Of a stretch of 52,442 nt of DNA, positions 15,746 through 23,785 are shown piece by piece. Origin of the DNA: an uncultured Lachnospiraceae bacterium (GTDB lineage: Bacteria; Bacillota; Clostridia; Lachnospirales; Lachnospiraceae). The stretch is taken from assembly GCA_947053345.1 (NCBI GenBank), contig CAMRSM010000029.1:1-52442 (forward strand), given 5' to 3'. The notes beneath the pieces are model-generated. The model worked only from the letters and a program-made list of their open reading frames with translations. It searched no databases and was not told the origin of the DNA. Made by a program: the position numbers and the translations under genes. Each line of letters starts with the position of its first letter. Position 1 is the stretch's first letter.

Positions 15746-17902
15746 ATGGGTAACACAGAGCATGGCAGTTTGTCGATCAATTCAGAAAACATATTTCCGA
15801 TCATCAAAAAGTGGCTGTATTCCGACCACGACATTTTTTTCCGCGAGCTGATCTCAAACGGCTGCGACGCGGTGACGAAATTAAAAAAGCTGGAGCTGAT
15901 GAGCGAGTATAGCATCCCGGAGGGTGAGGAACTTTGCATCCGCGTGCTGGTCAATCCGGAGGAAAAGACGATCAAGTTTATTGATAACGGTGTCGGTATG
16001 ACAGCAGATGAGGTGAAGGAGTATATTAACCAGATTGCATTTTCCGGTGCGGCGGCATTCCTTGAGAAGTACAAGGATAAGACGAACGAGGATCAGATCA
16101 TCGGGCATTTCGGCCTTGGATTTTACTCGGCGTTCATGGTGGCGCACAAGGTGGCGATCGACACCCTTTCCTGGCAGGAGGGTGCGGCGGCCGTTCACTG
16201 GGAATCCGAGGAGGGCATTGATTTTGAGATGGGTGAGGGCGACCGGGCGGAGCGCGGTACGCAGATCACGCTCTATCTGAACGAGGACAGCTATGAGTTC
16301 TCGAACGAGTACCGCGCGAAGGAAGTCATCGAGAAATATTGTTCCTTCATGCCGGTTCCGATTTATTTTAAGAATGAGACCGTGGAGGAAAAGCCGGAGG
16401 ACGAGGAAGAAGAGGAAACGGACGAGAGCGCGGAGAACGAGGATGTGATCGACGCGGAGGTTTCCGAGGACGGCAAGGCAGAGGCGGTTGAAAAGGAAAA
16501 GAAAAAGAAAGGGCCAAAGCCGTTAAACGATACGGCTCCGCTGTGGACAAAGCACCCGAACGAGTGCACCGAGGAGGAGTACAAGGAGTTTTACCGCAAT
16601 GTGTTCCACGATTACAAGGAGCCGCTCTTCTGGATCCACCTGAATATGGATTACCCGTTCAATTTAAAAGGCATTCTCTATTTCCCGAAGATCAACACCG
16701 AGTATGACAGCATTGAGGGCACGATCAAACTCTACAACAACCAGGTATTCATCGCGGACAATATCAAAGAGGTCATCCCGGAATTCATGATGCTCTTAAA
16801 GGGTGTGATTGACTGCCCGGACCTGCCGTTAAATGTTTCCAGAAGCGCGCTGCAGAACGACGGTTTTGTAAAGAAGATTTCGGATTACATCACGAAAAAG
16901 ATCGCGGACAAGCTTTCCGGCATGTACAAGGTTGAGCGCGAGAGTTACGAGAAATACTGGGACGACATCAGCCCGTTCATTAAGTTCGGCTGTTTAAAGG
17001 ACGAAAAGTTCCGTGATAAGATGAAGGATTATATCATCTATAAGAATCTGGAAAAGAAGTATGTGACGCTGACGGAGTATCTGGACGCGGCGAAGAAAAA
17101 AGCGGATGCCGGAACGTCACAGGACGATGGCGGGGAGACAAAAGGTGCTGGACTGGCGGAAGCCGAAGCCGCAGGCAGCAGCGGGAATGCACAAAACGGC
17201 GCAGAACAGGATGATAAGTCCGGCGCAGAGGCAGAAGGCGGGGATGGAAAAGACAAAGATTCTGCCGGGGATGCCGGGAAGAAAGAGCCGGAGAAAGATA
17301 TTGTCTACTATGTGACGGACGAACAACAGCAGGGTCAGTATATCCGGATGTTCACCGAGCAGGGCATCGATGCGGTCATCCTCACGCACAATATCGACCA
17401 GCCGTTCATCAGCCAGCTGGAACAGGGCAACGACAAGATCCGTTTCCAGCGCATTGATGCCGATCTGACCGACACTTTCAAGGAGGAAGTCTCCGCGGAT
17501 GCGACGGAAGAACTGAAAAAGGAGACCGATACCCTGACAGAGCTGTTCCGCAAGGTACTTGGCAGGGAAAAGCTGACCGTGAAGGTAGAAAAGCTGAAAG
17601 ACGCAAAGATTTCCTCGATGGTGACGCTCTCGGAGGAGAGCCGCCGGATGCAGGATATGATGAAGATGTACAATATGTACGGTATGGATCCGACGATGTT
17701 CGCAAACGAGGAGACACTGATTTTGAACGCGAACAACGCGCTGGTTCAGTATGTGTTTGAGCACGGGGACGGGGAGCACGTGCCGATGTTCTGCGAGCAG
17801 CTTTATGATTTGGCGCTGATTGGCCACAAGCCGCTTGCCCCGGAGGCAATGTCGAAGTTTATCGCGCGCAGCAATGAGATCATGCTGCTGCTGGCGAAAT
17901 AA
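15746..17902 (+). CDS. htpG: Molecular chaperone HtpG (Hsp90) with two hydrophilic insertions
   Basis: ATP-dependent cytosolic chaperone, 718 residues against about 620-650 for most bacterial HtpG. The GHKL ATPase domain (about 1-210) contains ELISNGCDA, the DNGVGMT loop and GHFGLGFYSAFMV. The middle domain carries NVSRSALQND with its catalytic Arg. A Glu/Lys-rich segment at about 212-262 sits where eukaryotic Hsp90 has its charged linker. A second Gly/Ala/Asp-rich insertion sits at about 450-518 in the middle domain. The C-terminal dimerisation domain is complete. The start is ATG 15746 with AAAGGAG upstream. Regulation is probably by HrcA. Confidence 0.95.
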   Translation: MGNTEHGSLSINSENIFPIIKKWLYSDHDIFFRELISNGCDAVTKLKKLELMSEYSIPEGEELCIRVLVNPEEKTIKFIDNGVGMTADEVKEYINQIAFSGAAAFLEKYKDKTNEDQIIGHFGLGFYSAFMVAHKVAIDTLSWQEGAAAVHWESEEGIDFEMGEGDRAERGTQITLYLNEDSYEFSNEYRAKEVIEKYCSFMPVPIYFKNETVEEKPEDEEEEETDESAENEDVIDAEVSEDGKAEAVEKEKKKKGPKPLNDTAPLWTKHPNECTEEEYKEFYRNVFHDYKEPLFWIHLNMDYPFNLKGILYFPKINTEYDSIEGTIKLYNNQVFIADNIKEVIPEFMMLLKGVIDCPDLPLNVSRSALQNDGFVKKISDYITKKIADKLSGMYKVERESYEKYWDDISPFIKFGCLKDEKFRDKMKDYIIYKNLEKKYVTLTEYLDAAKKKADAGTSQDDGGETKGAGLAEAEAAGSSGNAQNGAEQDDKSGAEAEGGDGKDKDSAGDAGKKEPEKDIVYYVTDEQQQGQYIRMFTEQGIDAVILTHNIDQPFISQLEQGNDKIRFQRIDADLTDTFKEEVSADATEELKKETDTLTELFRKVLGREKLTVKVEKLKDAKISSMVTLSEESRRMQDMMKMYNMYGMDPTMFANEETLILNANNALVQYVFEHGDGEHVPMFCEQLYDLALIGHKPLAPEAMSKFIARSNEIMLLLAK

Positions 17903-18000
17903 GCGCCCGACAGGCAAAGATTATCCCATACGGCAGACTGCCGTGGTATGGCGGCGGGATCAAAATTCTTTCGGCAGATTCTGATATTCTGTGATGACAG

Positions 18001-18042
18001 CAGGGGCTTGGCGGCAGATGTTACCGTCAAGCCCCTGTTTGG
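18001..18042 (+). terminator. Terminator downstream of htpG
   Basis: CAGGGGCTTG (18001-18010) pairs with CAAGCCCCTG (18028-18037), with further CGG/CCG pairing inside, then TTT. A separate stable hairpin (about 17927-17954, CCATA-CGGCA/TGCCG-TATGG) lies between it and htpG. Confidence 0.75.
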
Positions 18043-18204
18043 TGTGTTCCCCAGTAAGGCAGCAGTTGAAAAGTCGGGAGTTATGTAGTTGGCATGGCGG
18101 TCAACAAGTTTTCGCTGCGGCAGGCAGGAGGTGTCTTACATAATTCGAAATTGCATGAGCCATATGCCGGACGATGGATAGAAGCGATAAGTCCGCATGG
18201 AAAA

Positions 18205-18250
18205 AGAATGAATCCCCGAACCGCAGGGTAGCGGCCGGGGATTCTTCTTT
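18205..18250. terminator. Strong hairpin in the htpG-argF gap
   Basis: GAATCCCCG pairs with CGGGGATTC, enclosing CCGC/GCGG. T-rich tracts follow on both strands, so it can terminate either direction. I find no supported gene in 18043-18519; the rest of this gap holds only this hairpin and the argF promoter and leader. Confidence 0.6.
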
Positions 18251-18375
18251 ATATAGAGGGAAAATACCTCCATATGCCGTTTTCTGTCCGGATTGCCCTG
18301 CCGCCTGGCCAACCGAAACAAAAGCTTTGCACCTGGTATGGCCGGGCACAGGAAACGCAAGAAGTGGAAAAGCGC

Positions 18376-18443
18376 TTGACGGAGGGCGGCAAGACTGCTA
18401 TTATTATAAGATAAACAGTCCGGAAAGCTTTAAGACCGACTGT
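18376..18443 (+). promoter_or_regulatory. Promoter and leader hairpin of the carbamoyltransferase gene
   Basis: TTGACG (18376-18381), 17-bp spacer, TATTAT (18399-18404). The leader then begins with ACAGTC-C-GG (18415-18423) pairing with CCGACTGT (18436-18443), an 8-bp stem with one bulge. No T-run follows, so it is not a terminator. I could not assign an ArgR site. Confidence 0.65.
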
Positions 18444-18519
18444 TAGGAAAGTACGGTAAGAGCGCCGCAGTGTGAAAACCAAGCGGCAGCCGCAAAGAAA
18501 ATACATTAGGAGGCAGACC

Positions 18520-19458
18520 ATGAATTTAAAAGGACGTTCATTTCTGACATTAAAAGATTTTACGCCGGAGGAGATCATGTACATGGTTGATCTGGCTGCC
18601 GATCTGAAAGCAAAAAAGAAGCAGGGGATTACCGGGAACAGCTTGAAGGGCAAGAATATTGCGCTGATTTTTGAGAAGCCGTCCACGAGGACGCGCTGCT
18701 CGTTCACGATCGGCTGCATTGATGAGGGCGGGCACGCGGAATATCTTGGCAGGGAAGACATACAGCTCGGCCATAAGGAGAGCGTGGAAGATACCGCGCG
18801 CGTGTTAGGGCGGATGTTTGACGGCATTGAGTTCCGCGGTTTTTCGCAGGATACGGTGGAGAAACTTGCGAAATACAGCGGTGTCCCAGTCTGGAACGGG
18901 CTGACGGACGAGTACCACCCGACGCAGATTTTGGCAGACTTTTTGACATTGAAGGAACAGTTCGGCAAGCTTGCCGGCTTAAAGTTAGTCTTTGTCGGCG
19001 ACGGCAGGAACAATATGGCGAACAGCCTGATGATCGGCGCGGCAAAGATGGGGCTTGATTTTGTGATTCTTGCGCCAAAGAGTTTGTGGCCGACCGCGGG
19101 GCTGGTAGATACGTGCAAGGAGTACGCGCAGGAATCCGGCGGCGGGATCACAATCACGGACGACCTTGCCGCGGTTGCGGGCGCGGATGCCATTTACACG
19201 GATGTCTGGTGCTCGATGGGCGAGGAAGACAAGGCGGCGGAACGTATCGCGCTGCTTTCCCCGTATCAGGTCAATGCAGAGCTGATGGCAAAAACGGGCA
19301 AGGAGGGCACGATCTTTTTGCACTGCCTCCCGGCGGTTAAGGGCAAGGAAGTGACGGAGGAGATTTTTGAAAAATATGCGGATGTTGTCTTTGATGAGGC
19401 GGAGAACCGTATGCACACAATCAAAGCCGTGATGGTGGCGACGCTTGGAAATCAGTAG
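18520..19458 (+). CDS. argF: Ornithine carbamoyltransferase
   Basis: A 312-residue enzyme that makes citrulline from ornithine and carbamoyl phosphate in arginine synthesis, or runs the reverse step in arginine deiminase metabolism. Carbamoyl phosphate motif STRTR and the HPTQ motif are present. The ornithine-binding segment is [10 protein letters not shown], and the catalytic HCLP motif is intact. The start is ATG 18520 with AGGAGG upstream. No arginine biosynthesis or deiminase genes are adjacent, so the anabolic (argF) or catabolic (arcB) role cannot be decided from context. Confidence 0.93.
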   Translation: MNLKGRSFLTLKDFTPEEIMYMVDLAADLKAKKKQGITGNSLKGKNIALIFEKPSTRTRCSFTIGCIDEGGHAEYLGREDIQLGHKESVEDTARVLGRMFDGIEFRGFSQDTVEKLAKYSGVPVWNGLTDEYHPTQILADFLTLKEQFGKLAGLKLVFVGDGRNNMANSLMIGAAKMGLDFVILAPKSLWPTAGLVDTCKEYAQESGGGITITDDLAAVAGADAIYTDVWCSMGEEDKAAERIALLSPYQVNAELMAKTGKEGTIFLHCLPAVKGKEVTEEIFEKYADVVFDEAENRMHTIKAVMVATLGNQ

Positions 19459-19524
19459 GAATGCGGATATGCGGGCATTTCCTTTCACCCGCCCGTAAGT
19501 CCGCTTTGGAAAACGGGGGATTCC

Positions 19525-19815
19525 ATGAGGAAATTTTTACAAAAAATCAGGGACAATAAGCTGCTGTTGGATGGCATCAATGTCGTTGCCGGGTTTGTGC
19601 TGCTCCTCGCCCTGCTCATATTTTTCATCAGCCAGGCATTTATCGCGCTCCTGATCGCCGTGTGGGCGGCGGGGTTTATGAATATGGCGAACGGGCTTAA
19701 GGCGATGAAGAGAAACAAGAAGGGGGCGGCGCTTGGCCAGTCGATGGTCATGCTCGGGATGATCATTTTGATTGGCGGAACGGCACTCATTCTCTCTGCG
19801 ATGGGGCTGTTTTAA
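19525..19815 (+). CDS. Small membrane protein of unknown function
   Basis: A 96-residue protein with a basic N-terminus and about three hydrophobic helices (residues 16-38, 38-55 and 73-95) separated by a Lys/Arg-rich loop (about 58-68). There is no signal peptide cleavage site. A G-rich but non-standard ribosome site precedes the ATG. It follows argF by 66 bases with no terminator, so it may be in the same transcript. I do not recognise the family. Confidence 0.7.
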   Translation: MRKFLQKIRDNKLLLDGINVVAGFVLLLALLIFFISQAFIALLIAVWAAGFMNMANGLKAMKRNKKGAALGQSMVMLGMIILIGGTALILSAMGLF

Positions 19816-19934
19816 AAATATCTTCCTTTTTTGGAACTGCGCATCAGTTGAAATCAGCCTATAAGCCTGCATTGCGGCCGGAAACAAATATTTGGCAGTC
19901 AAATATACGGATTGGATTTATGAGGGAAGCTGTT

Positions 19935-20282
19935 ATGGAATTTAACGAAGCGTTGGAGCAGTTTACGTTTGAGTATAATGGAGTGATTTTTGCCTGGGAG
20001 GAAGAACCGGAGGAAGGCTATTTGGAACAGGTAAAAGCATTATCCGAGAAATATGAGACACATTTAAATTCGATCATAAAGTTTATGATGCCTGATATTA
20101 TAAAAGTTTTTGGTGATTATAGTGCTGATAAAATAAAAGAGAAGCTGGGTAAGCCGGTTATTGATTATGATAACGGGCGGGTAAATTATTTAGAACAATC
20201 ATTTGATAATACACACATTTTTACTTTTGAATTTTTGGATGATGAATTCGAAGATTTACAATATTTTTCAATCGATGGCTGA
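19935..20282 (+). CDS. Small acidic protein, AT-rich gene of possible foreign origin
   Basis: A 115-residue acidic soluble protein ending EDLQYFSIDG. The start is ATG 19935 with GAGGGA 7 bases upstream; an earlier in-frame ATG lies at 19920. The DNA is clearly AT-richer than its neighbours, especially from 20050 onward. The size, acidity and alternating beta pattern of the second half resemble small immunity-type proteins of polymorphic toxin systems, but no toxin gene is adjacent and I cannot name a family. It may be a lone transferred gene. Confidence 0.65.
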   Translation: MEFNEALEQFTFEYNGVIFAWEEEPEEGYLEQVKALSEKYETHLNSIIKFMMPDIIKVFGDYSADKIKEKLGKPVIDYDNGRVNYLEQSFDNTHIFTFEFLDDEFEDLQYFSIDG

Positions 20283-20352
20283 TTAACAGTTTCTCACTGG
20301 GGGAATTGTTAAGCGTCCGCAAATTCAGTAATTGTGTTGAAGGAGATGCATT

Positions 20353-20412
20353 ATGCAGTGGGAAACTTTCCTAAAAGGGAAGAAAAATGTAAGGCTGGTA
20401 TTTCATGGGTAA
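20353..20412 (+). CDS. Possible 19-residue leader peptide overlapping the topB start
   Basis: An ATG at 20353 has AAGGAG 7 bases upstream and encodes MQWETFLKGKKNVRLVFHG before stopping at 20410-20412, 8 bases inside topB. The topB ATG at 20405 has only a weak ribosome site of its own. Translation of the short frame could therefore couple to topB. There is no direct proof of expression. Confidence 0.4.
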   Translation: MQWETFLKGKKNVRLVFHG

Positions 20413-22702
20413 ATTTTTATACATTGCGGAGAAGCCGAGCGTGGCGCAGGAGTTTGCGAAGGCCTTGAAGCGCAATTTTAAAAAAAAGGACGGGTATCTG
20501 GAGGCGGAGGATGCGGTCGTGACCTGGTGTGTGGGCCATCTGGTCACGATGAGCTATCCGGAGGTTTACGACCCGGCATTAAAGCGCTGGACGCTTGAGA
20601 CGCTGCCGTTTTTGCCGGGCGAATTTAAATATGAGGTGATCCCGTCCGTCAACAAGCAATATAATACGGTGAAGGGGCTTTTAAACCGCGAGGATGTGGA
20701 GCGGATCTATGTCTGCACCGACTCCGGGCGCGAGGGGGAATACATCTACCGTCTGGTGGATCAGATGGCGGGTGTTCCGGCGAGCAAGGATAAGCGGCGC
20801 GTCTGGATTGACTCGCAGACAGAGGAAGAGATTTTGCGCGGCATCAAAGGCGCGAAGCCGCTCGCGGATTATGACCATCTCTCCGACGCGGCGTACCTGC
20901 GCGCGATGGAAGATTACCTGATGGGGATCAATTTCTCCCGCGTGCTGACGTTAAAATACGGCTATGCAGTGAGCAACTTCCTGAAATCCGAAAAGCGGGC
21001 GGCAATTTCTGTTGGGCGTGTTATGACCTGTGTGCTGGGTATGGTCGTGCGCAGGGAGCGCGAGATCCGGGCGTTTGTAAAGACCCCGTTCTTTCGTGTG
21101 ATGGCAGGATTTCTTGTGCAGGGACACCGGTTTGAGGGGGAGTTCCGCGCGGTGGAAGGTTCAAAATATTTCCGGTCACAAAAACTCTACAAGGAAAATG
21201 GTTTCAGGGAGAAAAAAGATGCCGAAGAACTGATCGCAGCGCTGCTTGGGCAGCCGGTTTCCTACCGCGAGGTGACGGAAAACGGAAAGACCGGCCACGA
21301 AGCCGTTTTTGACGCGCAGGCAAGAGGGCTTACGGGACAGGTCGCGGCGATTGAGAAGAAAAAGGAGAACAAAAATGCGCCGCTTTTGTTCAATCTGGCG
21401 GAACTACAGAACGAGTGCAGCCGGCTGTTCAAAATCAGTCCGGATGAGACGTTAAAGATCGCGCAGGAACTGTATGAAAAGAAATTGATCACTTACCCGC
21501 GTACCGATGCCCGTGTGCTCTCAACGGCAGTGGCGAAGGAGATACATAAAAATATTGGCGGCATGGGGCAGCTTTCGCAGTTTGCCCCGTTTTCAAAAGA
21601 AATCCTTGCGGGCGATGCCTACAAGAATATCGCAAAGACCCGCTATGTCAATGACAAGCAGATCACGGACCACTATGCTATCATCCCGACCGGGCAGGGT
21701 TTTTCGGCACTTCCGGGGCTTCCGGTGATTGCCAAGCGCGTATATGTGGCGATCGCAAAGCGGTTTCTTGGCATTTTTTATCCACCCGCAGTCTATCAGA
21801 AAGTTTCGCTGACCATTAAGATTGATACAGAGAGTTTCTTTGCTAGTTTTAAGGTGCTGGCGGAGGAAGGGTATCTGAAGGTCGCAAACGCCGGAAAACC
21901 GGCGCAGGCGGGAAATTCATCCGCGGGGGGGGACGGCAGTACCGAAGGGCAGGCTGTGTCAGGGGATGCAGGCCGGACAGAGGCAGCACCCGCAGGAGGG
22001 AGCAGCGCGGGAGGGCAGGCTGTGTCAGGGGATGCAGGCCAGGCAGGGCTGCAGCCCACGGCAGAACAAACTCCGGCGCGGGCAAACGATGCGGGAAGCG
22101 GGGATGCCACGGCGGGTGCAGCACCCGTAAACGGCAGCCCGCCTCCCGTTGCCGAGCCGGACGGGGAGAGTTTTGGCAAAGATTTTTTCGAGATTGTCAA
22201 GGGCATAAAAAAAGGTGCGAAACTTGACGTGACCGGCTTTACGATCCGTGAGGGCGAGACCGCACCGCCGAAACGCTACAATTCCGGTTCGATCATCCTT
22301 GCGATGGAGAACGCCGGGCAGTTCATCGAGGACGAAGAACTCCGGGCGCAGATCAAGGGCAGCGGCATCGGCACGAGTGCGACGCGCGCGGAAATCCTGA
22401 ACAAGTTGGTAAAGATCAGCTATCTCGGCCTGAATAAAAAGACGCAGATCATCACGCCCACACAGACCGGGGAAATGATCTATGAGGTCGTAAACAATTC
22501 CATCCGTTCGCTGTTAAATGCGGAGCTGACCGCAAGCTGGGAGAAAGGTCTGACCTATGTTGCGGAGGGAACGATCAGCCGCGGGGAATATTTAAAAAAA
22601 CTGGAGGACTTTGTCGGGCGTTTGACCAATGCCGTGAAGGCGGCCAACAACCAGGGGCAGTTAGGCCGTTGTTTCGCACAGACCGCGGAGAACTACAAAT
22701 AA
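20405..22702 (+). CDS. topB: DNA topoisomerase III (type IA)
   Basis: Type IA topoisomerase of 765 residues that relaxes or decatenates DNA through a 5'-phosphotyrosine. The Toprim domain carries EKPSVAQ (about 8-14) and CTDSGREGEYI. The catalytic Tyr is residue 364 in ITYPRTDARVL. The C-terminal core is complete (SGIGTSATRAEIL). An Ala/Gly/Ser-rich insertion of about 90 residues (about 497-587) interrupts the body, contains a duplicated 29-bp DNA segment, and is unlikely to be structured. No zinc-finger tail is present. Confidence 0.94.
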   Translation: MGKFLYIAEKPSVAQEFAKALKRNFKKKDGYLEAEDAVVTWCVGHLVTMSYPEVYDPALKRWTLETLPFLPGEFKYEVIPSVNKQYNTVKGLLNREDVERIYVCTDSGREGEYIYRLVDQMAGVPASKDKRRVWIDSQTEEEILRGIKGAKPLADYDHLSDAAYLRAMEDYLMGINFSRVLTLKYGYAVSNFLKSEKRAAISVGRVMTCVLGMVVRREREIRAFVKTPFFRVMAGFLVQGHRFEGEFRAVEGSKYFRSQKLYKENGFREKKDAEELIAALLGQPVSYREVTENGKTGHEAVFDAQARGLTGQVAAIEKKKENKNAPLLFNLAELQNECSRLFKISPDETLKIAQELYEKKLITYPRTDARVLSTAVAKEIHKNIGGMGQLSQFAPFSKEILAGDAYKNIAKTRYVNDKQITDHYAIIPTGQGFSALPGLPVIAKRVYVAIAKRFLGIFYPPAVYQKVSLTIKIDTESFFASFKVLAEEGYLKVANAGKPAQAGNSSAGGDGSTEGQAVSGDAGRTEAAPAGGSSAGGQAVSGDAGQAGLQPTAEQTPARANDAGSGDATAGAAPVNGSPPPVAEPDGESFGKDFFEIVKGIKKGAKLDVTGFTIREGETAPPKRYNSGSIILAMENAGQFIEDEELRAQIKGSGIGTSATRAEILNKLVKISYLGLNKKTQIITPTQTGEMIYEVVNNSIRSLLNAELTASWEKGLTYVAEGTISRGEYLKKLEDFVGRLTNAVKAANNQGQLGRCFAQTAENYK
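21946..22040 (+). repeat. Direct 29-bp repeat inside the topB insertion
   Basis: The 29-base segments at 21946-21974 and 22012-22040 are identical and 66 bp apart, in frame, each encoding GQAVSGDAG. The pair suggests recent expansion of the low-complexity insertion by duplication. Confidence 0.85.
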
Positions 22703-22791
22703 GGTGCAAAACTTCTGAAGCGGCATATGACCGGGCAGAGGTATTGTAAGGATATTTAATGATTTTTCATATAAGAAAGGAGTTTTTTCAC

Positions 22792-23469
22792 ATGGATGAA
22801 TTAGAAATCAAAAGTCTGTTTGATCTGTCAAAGAGCTTGGCGGGAGAGTATCTTAGCGGTTTTACCTACCCCTGGGAGGCGCTTCCCGGCATCGGGGCGA
22901 TGGTTGTGGCACTCGGCGAAACACTTTCCGAGAAAGAGTATGAAAAGCGCGGGGAGAATATCTGGGTGGCGAGGGATGCCACGGTCGCGCCCACTGCTTG
23001 CATCAACGGGCCGGTGATCATCGGGAAAGGGGCGGAGGTGCGTCATTGTGCCTACATCCGGGGCAATGTGCTTGTCGGGGCGGGCGCAGTCGTCGGAAAT
23101 TCAACGGAATTGAAAAATGCGATTCTTTTCGATGAGGTGCAGGTTCCGCATTATAATTATGTCGGGGATTCCATCCTCGGTTATAAGTCCCATATGGGTG
23201 CGGGTTCCATTACTTCAAATGTTAAGTCGGACAAATCGCTGGTGTTTATCCATGCGGAAGATGCGGATATCGAGACAGGATTAAGGAAAATGGGGGCGAT
23301 CCTTGGGGATCAAGTGGAGATAGGCTGCGGCGCGGTACTCAATCCGGGAACGGTCATTGGCAGACAGAGCACAGTATACCCGCTTTCGTCGGTGCGCGGC
23401 ACCGTCGGCCCGGGAAGCATTTACAAAAAGGCGGGGGATATCGCGGGGAAAGCCGTGCCGCTCATCTAG
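22792..23469 (+). CDS. Left-handed beta-helix nucleotidyltransferase-like protein
   Basis: A 225-residue protein built of hexapeptide repeats (for example PVIIGKGAEVRHCAYI and GNVLVGAGAVVGNST), the left-handed beta helix seen in sugar-nucleotide acetyltransferases and the C-terminal half of GlmU. It lacks the N-terminal uridylyltransferase domain, so it is a stand-alone helix protein. A probable sugar-phosphate or UDP-sugar acyltransferase is the family inference. Start ATG 22792 has AAAGGAG upstream; ATG 22759 is a weaker alternative. It is followed 34 bases later by a small unknown gene. Confidence 0.83.
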   Translation: MDELEIKSLFDLSKSLAGEYLSGFTYPWEALPGIGAMVVALGETLSEKEYEKRGENIWVARDATVAPTACINGPVIIGKGAEVRHCAYIRGNVLVGAGAVVGNSTELKNAILFDEVQVPHYNYVGDSILGYKSHMGAGSITSNVKSDKSLVFIHAEDADIETGLRKMGAILGDQVEIGCGAVLNPGTVIGRQSTVYPLSSVRGTVGPGSIYKKAGDIAGKAVPLI

Positions 23470-23503
23470 GGCGGGGTGGCGCGGTTGCAAAAAGGAGGAC
23501 AGG

Positions 23504-23761
23504 ATGGAAGAGCTATACCGTGCGATTGAGGAGAAAATACGCGCTGCGGGTTATCCCGGTGAGGTGGATGGGTTTGCTGTTTATGAGGATATCTGCGACC
23601 AAATCGGGGATAAAGAGGAAGGAACCTACATCCTGATGTCGAAGACGGGGGATGAAATCTGGTATGAATATGAGCTTTCGGTAATGGAGGACAATTTTAA
23701 CCTTTCGGTTATGACCATCCACACGGGGGAGCGGGATTACCGGATTGATTTCGACGCATAG
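23504..23761 (+). CDS. Small acidic protein of unknown function
   Basis: An 85-residue soluble acidic protein starting MEELYRAIEEKIRAAGYPG, with AAAGGAGG upstream. A helical N-terminus is followed by a beta-rich region (TYILMSKTGDEIWYEYELSV). No motif is recognised. It is packed between the beta-helix gene and the histidine kinase and probably co-transcribed with one or both. Confidence 0.72.
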   Translation: MEELYRAIEEKIRAAGYPGEVDGFAVYEDICDQIGDKEEGTYILMSKTGDEIWYEYELSVMEDNFNLSVMTIHTGERDYRIDFDA

Positions 23762-23785
23762 CATAGGGAAAGAGGGGCGATAGAG

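Noticed and set aside
18249-19193. Long - strand open frame opposite argF
   Set aside because: The + strand encodes ornithine carbamoyltransferase with all motifs; the antisense product has no family features.
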